DNA of 20,905 nucleotides from Nitratiruptor sp. (GTDB lineage Bacteria; Campylobacterota; Campylobacteria; Campylobacterales; Nitratiruptoraceae). The translations under genes and the position numbers were made by a program. Under the pieces are notes generated by a model, which did not search any database, was not told where the DNA came from, and was given only the letters and a program-made list of their open reading frames with translations. How positions within the stretch are numbered: the stretch's first letter is position 1; each line of letters starts with the position of its first letter. The stretch is from the NCBI GenBank assembly GCA_015494595.1, contig WGAX01000215.1, forward strand, positions 1 through 20,905, read 5' to 3'. Positions 8,275 through 14,500 of this stretch are shown piece after piece.

Positions 8275-8638
8275 ACCGTTTGATCAAATCAATGTCATAC
8301 CATTCATCGACATCATGCTCGTGCTCCTGGTTATCGTACTTACCACTGCTACTTTTATTGCCAAAGGAGCTATCCCTTTGGATCTGCCAAAGGCATCAAG
8401 TGCTTCCAATCTGCCAGTAAAGAGAGTAGAGATCTCCATCACCAAAGATAATCGTCTCTTTTTTGACAAAAAGCCAATAAGTGTGGAGGAGCTTGTTAAG
8501 AGGCTTGAAAATATCAGCAAAAAGAGTGAAATCATAATTCGCAGCGATAAGAATGCCAGATTTGAGCTTTTTGTGAAAGTTTTGGATCGTCTAAAGCAGC
8601 AAAACTTTCAAAATATCGCCATTGAAACGGAAAAATGA
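8264..8638 (+). CDS. exbD: ExbD-type proton channel subunit (TolR/ExbD family)
   Basis: A 124-aa protein with one N-terminal membrane helix (INVIPFIDIMLVLLVIVLTTATFI) carrying D16, the conserved proton-conducting aspartate. A periplasmic domain follows (about 36-124) with the family features KRVEISITKDNRLFFDKKPISVEEL and EIIIRSDKNARFELFVKVLDRLKQQNFQNIAIETE. The cytosolic tail is only a few residues long. The start at 8264 lies inside exbB (11-nt overlap), and its stop overlaps the start of the tonB-like gene (ATGA), so the three subunits are tightly coupled. Confidence 0.93.
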   Translation: MRRKPFDQINVIPFIDIMLVLLVIVLTTATFIAKGAIPLDLPKASSASNLPVKRVEISITKDNRLFFDKKPISVEELVKRLENISKKSEIIIRSDKNARFELFVKVLDRLKQQNFQNIAIETEK

Positions 8639-9417
8639 AACGAGCTTTTTTTATAACTCTTGGGATTTATTTATCACTCTTTGCTATTATTAATGCTATC
8701 GATTTTACAGTTAAGCCAAAAAAAACAGTATCTTTGCAACATATCAAAATCAAAAAGTGCTCATGCGTAAAGTGTACCTGCAAAAAGTGTCCAGAGCATC
8801 CTAAAAAGCCTCCGCCGCCTCCACCAGAGCCAAAAGAAGAGATTGTACAGTGGCAGCCAAAAAAGGCGCCAATAAAAAAGCTAGAAAAAAAGCTTGAAAA
8901 GCCAAAAAAGAAGGTAAAAAAGCAGCACAAAAAGCTCGTGCGCAAAAAAGTAAAGAGAAAAGTCAAAAAAGTAACCAAAAAAACCAAAAAGACCGTAAAA
9001 AAAGTAACCAAAAAAATAACCAAAAAAGCAGCAGCCAAGCCAATAATATCAAAGCCAAAAAGTAAGCCCGCACCTTGCAAAGAGTGCGTAAAGTCTTCTA
9101 AAGAAGCGCCAAAGCCACCAAAACCCTCTTATCAAAAGCGCTATTTGCAAACCTATGCTTTAAAAATCAAAGAGGCAATTATACGTCATCTTTACTATCC
9201 AAGGATTGCTAGAAAGACCAAAAAGCAAGGCATAGTGGTTATTCGCTTTGTTCTCTTGTCAACGAAAGAGGTGCAAAATATAACTATTGTGCAATCAAGC
9301 GGATACAAAATATTGGATAAAGCTGCTAAAAAAACGATCAAAGCAGCTTCTAAAGAGTTTCCAGCACCAACAGAGAAGATAACTATCCAGATACCTATTG
9401 AATATAAGTTAAGATAA
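8635..9417 (+). CDS. tonB: TonB-like energy transducer with a periplasmic cysteine cluster
   Basis: A 260-aa protein with one N-terminal helix (about 4-23), a long Lys/Pro-rich periplasmic spacer (about 25-165) and a C-terminal TonB domain (about 175-260). That domain contains YYPRIARKTKKQGIVVIRFVL, IVQSSGYKILDKAAKKTI and FPAPTEKITIQIPIEY, all typical of TonB. The protein would couple ExbBD to outer-membrane receptors. The His of the SxxxH helix motif of E. coli TonB is not seen: S14 is present but the fourth residue on is Ile. Cysteines C42, C44, C47, C49 and C52 form a CxCxxCxCxxC cluster straight after the membrane, and C148/C151 form a second CxxC within the spacer. Such cysteines are unexpected in a TonB spacer and could bind metal or form disulfides. 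The gene overlaps exbD by 4 nt. Confidence 0.88.
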   Translation: MKRAFFITLGIYLSLFAIINAIDFTVKPKKTVSLQHIKIKKCSCVKCTCKKCPEHPKKPPPPPPEPKEEIVQWQPKKAPIKKLEKKLEKPKKKVKKQHKKLVRKKVKRKVKKVTKKTKKTVKKVTKKITKKAAAKPIISKPKSKPAPCKECVKSSKEAPKPPKPSYQKRYLQTYALKIKEAIIRHLYYPRIARKTKKQGIVVIRFVLLSTKEVQNITIVQSSGYKILDKAAKKTIKAASKEFPAPTEKITIQIPIEYKLR

Positions 9418-9434
9418 ATTTAACTATAAAATAT

Positions 9435-9440
9435 TATAAT
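9435..9440 (+). promoter_or_regulatory. -10 element of the NosL/ABC operon
   Basis: A perfect TATAAT lies in the 45-nt gap between the tonB-like gene and the tandem NosL gene. The predicted start near 9447 leaves about 16 nt of leader, containing a strong AAGGAGGAGG ribosome site before ATG 9463. No clear -35 or TG extension is seen. No hairpin terminator separates it from the tonB-like gene, so read-through is also possible. Confidence 0.45.
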
Positions 9441-9462
9441 CAAAAGAAAAAAGGAGGAGGGG

Positions 9463-10473
9463 ATGCGTAAACTTACCCTCATTATGTGGTTTGTTGTTAG
9501 TTTGTTAGCATTTGACAAATCGATGCCAAATCCTACATTGCATCAAAAATGGTGCGAAATATGCGGGATGAATCTTGCAAAGTTTTACAAGAGCAATCAT
9601 CTTGTCAAGCTCAAAGATGGTAAGATGGTGCAGTTTTGCTCCCTGCATTGCTTGGTTGAAGCTATGCCAAAGCTACAGATTGAGAAAATCTATGTAGTGG
9701 ATGCAAAAAGTGGCAAATTTATCCCTGTGGAGCAGGCCTATTATGTGGTAGGAAGCAAGGTGCCTGGCACCATGAGTAAAGTTAGTAAAATCGCCTTTGC
9801 AAAGCTTGAGGATGCTAAGGCTTTTCAGAAACAGTATGGCGGAAAGATTATGCGCTTTGATGAGGTATTGAAGCTACAGAAAAAGATGTTTGCAAAAGAG
9901 CAAAGGCGCATCAAGCATAAACAGAACAAAATGGCCATGATGGGCAAGATGCTCTATGAGAAGCGTTGTAAGAAAGTGGATCAAAAATTTTCTTCCATGG
10001 CCAAGCTCAAAGACTACCTCGCAGCCAACAAAATCTGCGATCTTAAGGGTAAAAAGCTGCAAGCAGTAGCACTCTATCTATGGAAAAAGCAGCATAGCAA
10101 AAAAATTATTGTCCCAAAAGATGCCAAATGTCCAATATGCGGTATGTTTGTAGCAAAGCATCCAAAATGGGCTGCTATGATAGTAGATAATCAGGGGCAT
10201 AAACTCTACTTCGATGGTGTAAAAGATATGCTAAAGTATCTGCAAAATCACTCTTTCAAAAGAGCATATGTGAGTGATTACTACTCTGGCCAAGCTATAA
10301 ATGCCACCAAGGCCTACTATGTGCTAGGATCTGATGTGATGGGTCCAATGGGCAAAGAGCTCATTCCTTTTAGCAATCTTGATGATGCCAAATCTTTCAT
10401 GCAAGCCCATAGGGCAAAAGCGATTTTTGAGTGGAAAGATATTACAAAAGATGTTCTCAAAAAGCTTGAGTAG
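9463..10473 (+). CDS. Tandem NosL-domain periplasmic protein
   Basis: A 336-aa exported protein with a signal peptide (residues 1 to about 16, MRKLTLIMWFVVSLLA). It has two NosL-like domains, the family of copper-binding accessory proteins of nitrous oxide reductase. The first (about 28-135) has CEICGM at 31-36 and a second pair, FCSLHC, with C59 and C63. The second (about 220-332) has CPICGM at 223-228, but the second pair is replaced by YFDGVKD. Both domains share the later signatures AYYVVGS/AYYVLGS and a Met-Gly segment. The linker (about 160-208) resembles the ends of a small cytochrome c domain (GKMLYEKRCKK ... KKLQAVALYLW), but the heme motif CxxCH is absent: the site reads CKKVD. A strong ribosome site supports the start. 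It is the first gene of an operon with an ABC transporter, so periplasmic metal handling is likely. Confidence 0.85.
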   Translation: MRKLTLIMWFVVSLLAFDKSMPNPTLHQKWCEICGMNLAKFYKSNHLVKLKDGKMVQFCSLHCLVEAMPKLQIEKIYVVDAKSGKFIPVEQAYYVVGSKVPGTMSKVSKIAFAKLEDAKAFQKQYGGKIMRFDEVLKLQKKMFAKEQRRIKHKQNKMAMMGKMLYEKRCKKVDQKFSSMAKLKDYLAANKICDLKGKKLQAVALYLWKKQHSKKIIVPKDAKCPICGMFVAKHPKWAAMIVDNQGHKLYFDGVKDMLKYLQNHSFKRAYVSDYYSGQAINATKAYYVLGSDVMGPMGKELIPFSNLDDAKSFMQAHRAKAIFEWKDITKDVLKKLE

Positions 10474-10750
10474 CTATCTTGCAATATTTGCCCTCTTTTG
10501 GGCAGTGATTATCGTTGGCGCTTGCATTATATATATGCAAATACCCAACAAAAAGATTGCTTTGCAAGATATAAAACATATTAAGCAGCCAGATAGCGCC
10601 ATGAGTACGGAAGCCCACTTCATTCGCTATCGCTCGTTGGCCAATGTGGCTGAAGTGTTTGCCTTTGAGCCAACGCTGCTTGGCTACTTTGTCAGTGATT
10701 TTTGCTATGCGCCAGCTCCTTATATGAGAGCAAGAGGAAAAATCGAATGA
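10451..10750 (+). CDS. 99-aa single-helix membrane-anchored protein, function unknown
   Basis: I do not recognise this protein. It starts with MFSKSLSSYLAIFALFWAVI and has one long hydrophobic helix (about 9-30) including C26. The rest (about 31-99) looks periplasmic and contains AMSTEAHFIRYRSLANVAEVF, then FEPTLLGYFVSDFCYAPAPYM with a second cysteine near residue 85. The ATG at 10451 is inside the end of the tandem NosL gene (23-nt overlap) and has only a weak ribosome site, so it probably relies on translational coupling. A longer in-frame version from 10379 would only read through NosL codons in the wrong frame. Its stop overlaps the permease start (ATGA). Position suggests an accessory subunit of the ABC transporter or of NosL. 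Confidence 0.7.
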   Translation: MFSKSLSSYLAIFALFWAVIIVGACIIYMQIPNKKIALQDIKHIKQPDSAMSTEAHFIRYRSLANVAEVFAFEPTLLGYFVSDFCYAPAPYMRARGKIE

Positions 10751-11904
10751 AGATGCTCGCCTTCTCACTAGCTTCTCTTTGGCGCAGACGCTACAAAAAT
10801 TTGGCTCTTTTTTTCATTTTTTCGCTGCTCATTTTTTTAGTGATGAGCATCTTTTTGATTGCAGGATCTATTAAAAAAGAGCTACTTACCACTCTCAATA
10901 CCCTTCCAGATATCTATGTGCAGCGAACCGTAGGAGGTAGGCTCATGCCAATGACAATAGATAGGCTTGAGCCAATAGAGGAGATGGCTGGCATTGAGTG
11001 GGTGATGCCAAGGGTGTGGGGTTTTTACTATTTTCCTGCAGCCGGGGTGAATTTCAGTGTGATTGGGGTGGATTTTGATCTTGGCAGCTACAAGCAAAAC
11101 TACAACGATGTCGTAGCCTCCATAGAAGAAGAGGGCAATTTTATGGTAGTGGGCGAGGGAGTACGGAGGATGTTGAACCGGCATTACTACAAAGATTTTT
11201 TCAACTTCATCGCGCCAAATGGCGATTTTATCAAAGTAAAGCTTGCTGGTACTTTCTCTTCAGATAGCGCGCTAGAATCTAGCGATACTATTTTGGTGCC
11301 TATGGATTTGGCTAGAAGGATCTTTGCCATGGATGAAAATATGATTACAGATATTGTTATTAAAGTGCAAAATCCAAAAGAGGCCTCCATCATTGCCAAA
11401 AACATCCAAAACCTCTACCCAGATACCCGCGTCATTACAAAAGATGATTTAAAGGTGAGTTATCAAAATATGTTTGATTACAAAAGCGGGCTCTTTTTAG
11501 CACTCTTCATCGGGGCGTTTTTTGCCTTTTTTGTGCTTGTATTTGAGAAGGCAAGCAGTGTGGGTAAAGAGCAGATCAAAGAGATTGGCATCCTTAAAGC
11601 TCTCGGTTGGCGGGTAGAGGATGTGCTCTATCTGAAATTTTTGGAAAGCGCAGTAGTGATTGTGAGCTCTTTTGTTGTTGGAGTAGTGGCCAGCTATTAC
11701 TTTGTTTTTGTGCTACAAGCCCCGCTGCTTAAAAATATCTTTAGCGGTTTTTCCGTGCTCAAGCCCCAAACTCCTCTCATGCCCTTTTTCGATGTTTCGC
11801 TGGTGATAACTATATTTTTGATTGTGGTTCCTCTGTATCTGGCAGCTACGATAATTCCTAGCTGGAGGGCAGCGGTGATCGATCCAGAGGAGGCGATTCG
11901 CTAA
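10747..11904 (+). CDS. ABC transporter permease, MacB/FtsX/LolE type
   Basis: A 385-aa inner-membrane permease with the type VII ABC layout: one N-terminal helix (about 17-40), a large periplasmic MacB-like core domain (about 41-250), then three helices (about 255-278, 308-333 and 352-378). The FtsX-domain motif EQIKEIGILKALGWRVEDVLYLKFLESAVV is clear, and the C-terminus ends PSWRAAVIDPEEAIR as in the MacB/LolCE family. The ATG at 10747 (ATGA overlap, AGAGGAAA upstream) is preferred over the in-frame ATG at 10702, which lies inside the preceding gene. It overlaps the ATPase gene by one base (TAATG). Transporters of this family act on periplasmic substrates or do mechanical work rather than moving solutes through a channel. 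With NosL partners it may drive metal or protein transfer in the periplasm; that is inference. Confidence 0.9.
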   Translation: MKMLAFSLASLWRRRYKNLALFFIFSLLIFLVMSIFLIAGSIKKELLTTLNTLPDIYVQRTVGGRLMPMTIDRLEPIEEMAGIEWVMPRVWGFYYFPAAGVNFSVIGVDFDLGSYKQNYNDVVASIEEEGNFMVVGEGVRRMLNRHYYKDFFNFIAPNGDFIKVKLAGTFSSDSALESSDTILVPMDLARRIFAMDENMITDIVIKVQNPKEASIIAKNIQNLYPDTRVITKDDLKVSYQNMFDYKSGLFLALFIGAFFAFFVLVFEKASSVGKEQIKEIGILKALGWRVEDVLYLKFLESAVVIVSSFVVGVVASYYFVFVLQAPLLKNIFSGFSVLKPQTPLMPFFDVSLVITIFLIVVPLYLAATIIPSWRAAVIDPEEAIR

Positions 11905-12578
11905 TGATTGTGTGTCAAAACGTCACCAAAATATATGGCTACAAGACAAACAGAGAGCATAAAGCTTTGGAAGATGTAAATCTTATAATCCCAAAGGGAT
12001 CCTTTGCGCTGCTTATGGGGCCAAGCGGTAGTGGCAAAAGCACGCTGCTCTCACTCATAGCCTCCCTGCTGCGCCCAACGAAAGGTAAAGTGATCGTAGA
12101 TGGCGAAGTTGTATCCAAACTGCCCGATCGCTATAGCGCAGATTTTAGAAGAGAAAAGATTGGCTTTATTTTTCAAAAGTTCAATCTCTTAGAAGACTTG
12201 AGCGTACAAGAGAATGTATTGGTGCCTTTGATTGTCTCAAATGAGTCAATAAGAGTAATAGAAGAGAAGGCCAAAAAAGCGATGCGACGCTTCACGATTG
12301 AACACAAAGCTATGATGCAGGTAAGAAAGCTAAGTGGCGGTGAGCAGCAACGCTGCGCTATCGCTAGAGCGCTTGTCAACGATCCACCAATAATCTTAGC
12401 AGATGAGCCTACAGCAAATTTAGATGATGCCTTGGCAAGAGATCTCATTGGCACACTGCAAGATCTCAAAAAAGAGGGCAAAACGATTGTTGTGGCCACA
12501 CATGATCCTAGGTTTTTGGATGTGGAAGCGGTTGATAGGATTTATGAGGTAAAAGAGGGACATGTTTATCCTGCCTGA
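11904..12578 (+). CDS. ABC transporter ATP-binding protein, LolD/MacB type
   Basis: A 224-aa ATPase with a complete motif set: Walker A GPSGSGKS at 39-46, Q-loop Q91 in IFQKFNLL, signature LSGGEQQR at 143-150, Walker B IILADE at 163-168, D-loop ANLD at 171-174, and switch histidine H200. The sequence FQKFNLLEDLSVQENV and the length are typical of the LolD/MacB/FtsE group, matching the MacB-type permease encoded directly upstream with a one-base overlap. It should energise that permease from the cytosolic face. It overlaps the next gene by 17 nt. Confidence 0.94.
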   Translation: MIVCQNVTKIYGYKTNREHKALEDVNLIIPKGSFALLMGPSGSGKSTLLSLIASLLRPTKGKVIVDGEVVSKLPDRYSADFRREKIGFIFQKFNLLEDLSVQENVLVPLIVSNESIRVIEEKAKKAMRRFTIEHKAMMQVRKLSGGEQQRCAIARALVNDPPIILADEPTANLDDALARDLIGTLQDLKKEGKTIVVATHDPRFLDVEAVDRIYEVKEGHVYPA

Positions 12579-13512
12579 GGTGTTGATCAATCTCTTTTTG
12601 GATTCACTGCTTAATGTCTTTCTCTTTATTGCCTGGATTGCAGGCATTCGTATAGCGCTTTTTTTTGATATCAATAGCGATACCCCTTTGCAATATAGCC
12701 TCCTTCGCCAAAGCTACTTAGCTTCAACCATTCTCAAATTTGCTTTAAGTTTCAAAATATTTTTGCTCTTTTATCTCATCTACACCCTTGATAAGCTCTC
12801 CAATCTCATTCCAGGAGCGATGTGCGCAGCTGGGGTGGTGAGCTCCAACGAATATGGAGTGTGGCTGATGGCAATAAAGATTTTGAATATCTATCTCTTT
12901 GCTAGTTGGTTGGCTCTTAATAGCTTTGATATGCGGCGTAAAGATTATGGCTTTACAAAGAAGAAGTTTGCTTTTTTTGTAGTGATTTTTCCTTTTGTTG
13001 CGGCTGCTTGGGCTCTGGAGTTTCTGTTTTTTAATGGTCTAGATGTAAGCAAGATTGTAAGCTGCTGCGGAGTGCTCTTTTCGCCGCTTTCAAACTCTTC
13101 GTTATCATCGATTTTGCGCATAGATCCAAAGATTGCAGCACTTATTTTCTATACTACTTTTGTGGCGATTGTACTTAGCTTCAGGCGTATCTATCTCTTT
13201 GCGTTTTTGCATGTCGTTTTTGTGTTAGTGGGGCTGCTAAGTATTATTGTTTTCTTTTCTCCCTATATTTATGAATTGCCGACCCACAGGTGCCCCTTTT
13301 GCCTTTTGCAAAAGGAGTATTATTATGTTGGCTATCTTATTTATGCGCTGCTTTTTCTAGGCAGTTTCTATGCCATCAAAGCTGCTATTGCCAAAGCGCT
13401 AGGTGAGAGTGTTTCAGTAAAATTTGCCTTAGCTTTTGATATAGTTTTAGTAATGGTGCTTAGTTACTATCCTTTGATCTATTACTATAAAAACGGTATT
13501 TGGCTATTGTAG
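12562..13512 (+). CDS. Polytopic membrane protein with five predicted periplasmic cysteines, function unknown
   Basis: I do not recognise the family. The 316-aa protein has about eight hydrophobic segments (roughly 8-33, 53-76, 97-121, 136-158, 190-207, 211-234, 253-273 and 286-308). The positively charged loops (122-135 with RRKDYGFTKKK, 208-210 and 272-287) should be cytosolic. That places all five cysteines in periplasmic loops: C88 in GAMCAAG, C168/C169 in SCCGVLF, and C244/C247 in HRCPFCLLQ. The CPFCLLQ pair just before a helix recalls DsbB/VKOR-type thiol oxidoreductases, but the fold is not shown. It starts inside the ATPase gene (17-nt overlap) with GAGGG just before the ATG. The next gene, a NosL lipoprotein, begins 8 nt after its stop. 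A role in thiol redox or metal transfer with the ABC/NosL genes is inference. Confidence 0.8.
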   Translation: MFILPEVLINLFLDSLLNVFLFIAWIAGIRIALFFDINSDTPLQYSLLRQSYLASTILKFALSFKIFLLFYLIYTLDKLSNLIPGAMCAAGVVSSNEYGVWLMAIKILNIYLFASWLALNSFDMRRKDYGFTKKKFAFFVVIFPFVAAAWALEFLFFNGLDVSKIVSCCGVLFSPLSNSSLSSILRIDPKIAALIFYTTFVAIVLSFRRIYLFAFLHVVFVLVGLLSIIVFFSPYIYELPTHRCPFCLLQKEYYYVGYLIYALLFLGSFYAIKAAIAKALGESVSVKFALAFDIVLVMVLSYYPLIYYYKNGIWLL

Positions 13513-13520
13513 GAGGGAAG

Positions 13521-13985
13521 ATGCGCTATATTTTGATTGCTTTTATGCTCTTTTTTTTGGGGTGTGAAAAGATTGAGGTTTATAAAACCTCAAAGAATGG
13601 CAAGCCTGTAGAGTTCAAAAAAGGTGAGGTGCAGTGCGTGGAGTGCACGATGCAGCTGGAGGGCAAACTGCACACTGCCCAGGCGGTGATGCCAAGTGGC
13701 AGAGTCTACTTTTTTGATGATCCAGGCTGTTTGGCAAAGTGGTATATGAAGCATAAGGATCCAAAGATCAAGCTTTGGGTCTATACAAACGATTCCAAGC
13801 GCTATGTGGATGCAAGGAGGGCTTGGTATAAATTGGGGGATAAAACTCCCATGAATTATGGCTTTGGGGCGTATGAGAAGAGGGTAAAGGGAAGCGTGGA
13901 TTTTGATGAGTTTGTGGCGATGATGGCTAGAGGAGAGAATATGACAAATCCCGCCATTCGCAAGAAGTATCTGGAGGAGAAATGA
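13521..13985 (+). CDS. nosL: NosL-family lipoprotein
   Basis: A 154-aa lipoprotein. The start at 13521 follows an AGGAGGG ribosome site; an in-frame codon at 13500 lies within the preceding gene and is not used. The signal peptide ends with the lipobox FLGC (lipidated C15). The NosL domain follows, with CVECTM at 39-44 (C39, C42, M44) and FDDPGC with C70, then WVYTNDSKRYVDARRAWYKLG and a Met-containing loop near PMNYGFG. NosL proteins bind copper and help assemble nitrous oxide reductase. No nosZ is visible in this window, so either the gene serves a distant nos cluster or this protein has another copper role. It overlaps the next gene by 4 nt (ATGA). Confidence 0.87.
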   Translation: MRYILIAFMLFFLGCEKIEVYKTSKNGKPVEFKKGEVQCVECTMQLEGKLHTAQAVMPSGRVYFFDDPGCLAKWYMKHKDPKIKLWVYTNDSKRYVDARRAWYKLGDKTPMNYGFGAYEKRVKGSVDFDEFVAMMARGENMTNPAIRKKYLEEK

Positions 13986-14500
13986 AAAAAGTTATTGGCC
14001 TATTACTTTTGGTTTCAATAGTTTTTGGTCTGCAGATAAATGAGGTGCCAAAGAGGGTGGTGCTGGATGGAAAGAATGGTAGCAGAGTGGATGGAAAGGC
14101 GTTTGATACCGCAATGATACGGGGTAAAACTTATCTTTTTGTCTATAGTGATCCAGACAAAAGGGAGCTTAATGAAAAGTTTTTTGAGCTTATTCAGCAG
14201 AAAAACTTTGATAGAGATAGATACAACTCCATAGCAGTAGTGAATATGGCTGCCACTTGGATGCCAAATTTTTTGCTGCAAGCGATCTTGAAATCAAAAC
14301 AAAAGAAGTATCCTCACACAATCTATGTGAAAGATAACGAAAAGGTCTTTGTCAAAGAGTGGGGAATGGCTGATAATTCGCAAAATATCTTGATCTTTGA
14401 TAGCAAGGGGAGAGTGCGCTTTTTTAAATCTGGTAAATTAACAAAAAAGGATCAAGAAAAAGCCCTTGCAATCTTGCAAAAGCTGGTCAATGGCAAGTAA
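13982..14500 (+). CDS. YtfJ-like periplasmic protein with a thioredoxin-type fold
   Basis: A 172-aa protein with a signal peptide (about 1-16, MKKVIGLLLLVSIVFG). The mature part fits the YtfJ family, which is related to thioredoxin: KTYLFVYSDPDKRELNEKFFELIQ, an internal NMAATWMPNFLLQAILKSKQKKYP segment, and the strand pair NILIFDSKGRVRFFKSGKL. There is no CxxC and no cysteine at all, so it is not a thiol oxidoreductase. The ATG overlaps the NosL lipoprotein stop (ATGA), and its end overlaps the next gene by 11 nt. The YtfJ assignment is moderate and the function is unknown. Confidence 0.7.
   Translation: MKKVIGLLLLVSIVFGLQINEVPKRVVLDGKNGSRVDGKAFDTAMIRGKTYLFVYSDPDKRELNEKFFELIQQKNFDRDRYNSIAVVNMAATWMPNFLLQAILKSKQKKYPHTIYVKDNEKVFVKEWGMADNSQNILIFDSKGRVRFFKSGKLTKKDQEKALAILQKLVNGK

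Noticed and set aside
8667..9080. A 137-aa open frame on the minus strand, Phe-rich and membrane-like
   Set aside because: It is the complement of the AAA/AAG lysine codons and CCA/CCG proline codons of the tonB-like spacer, with no ribosome site or family resemblance.
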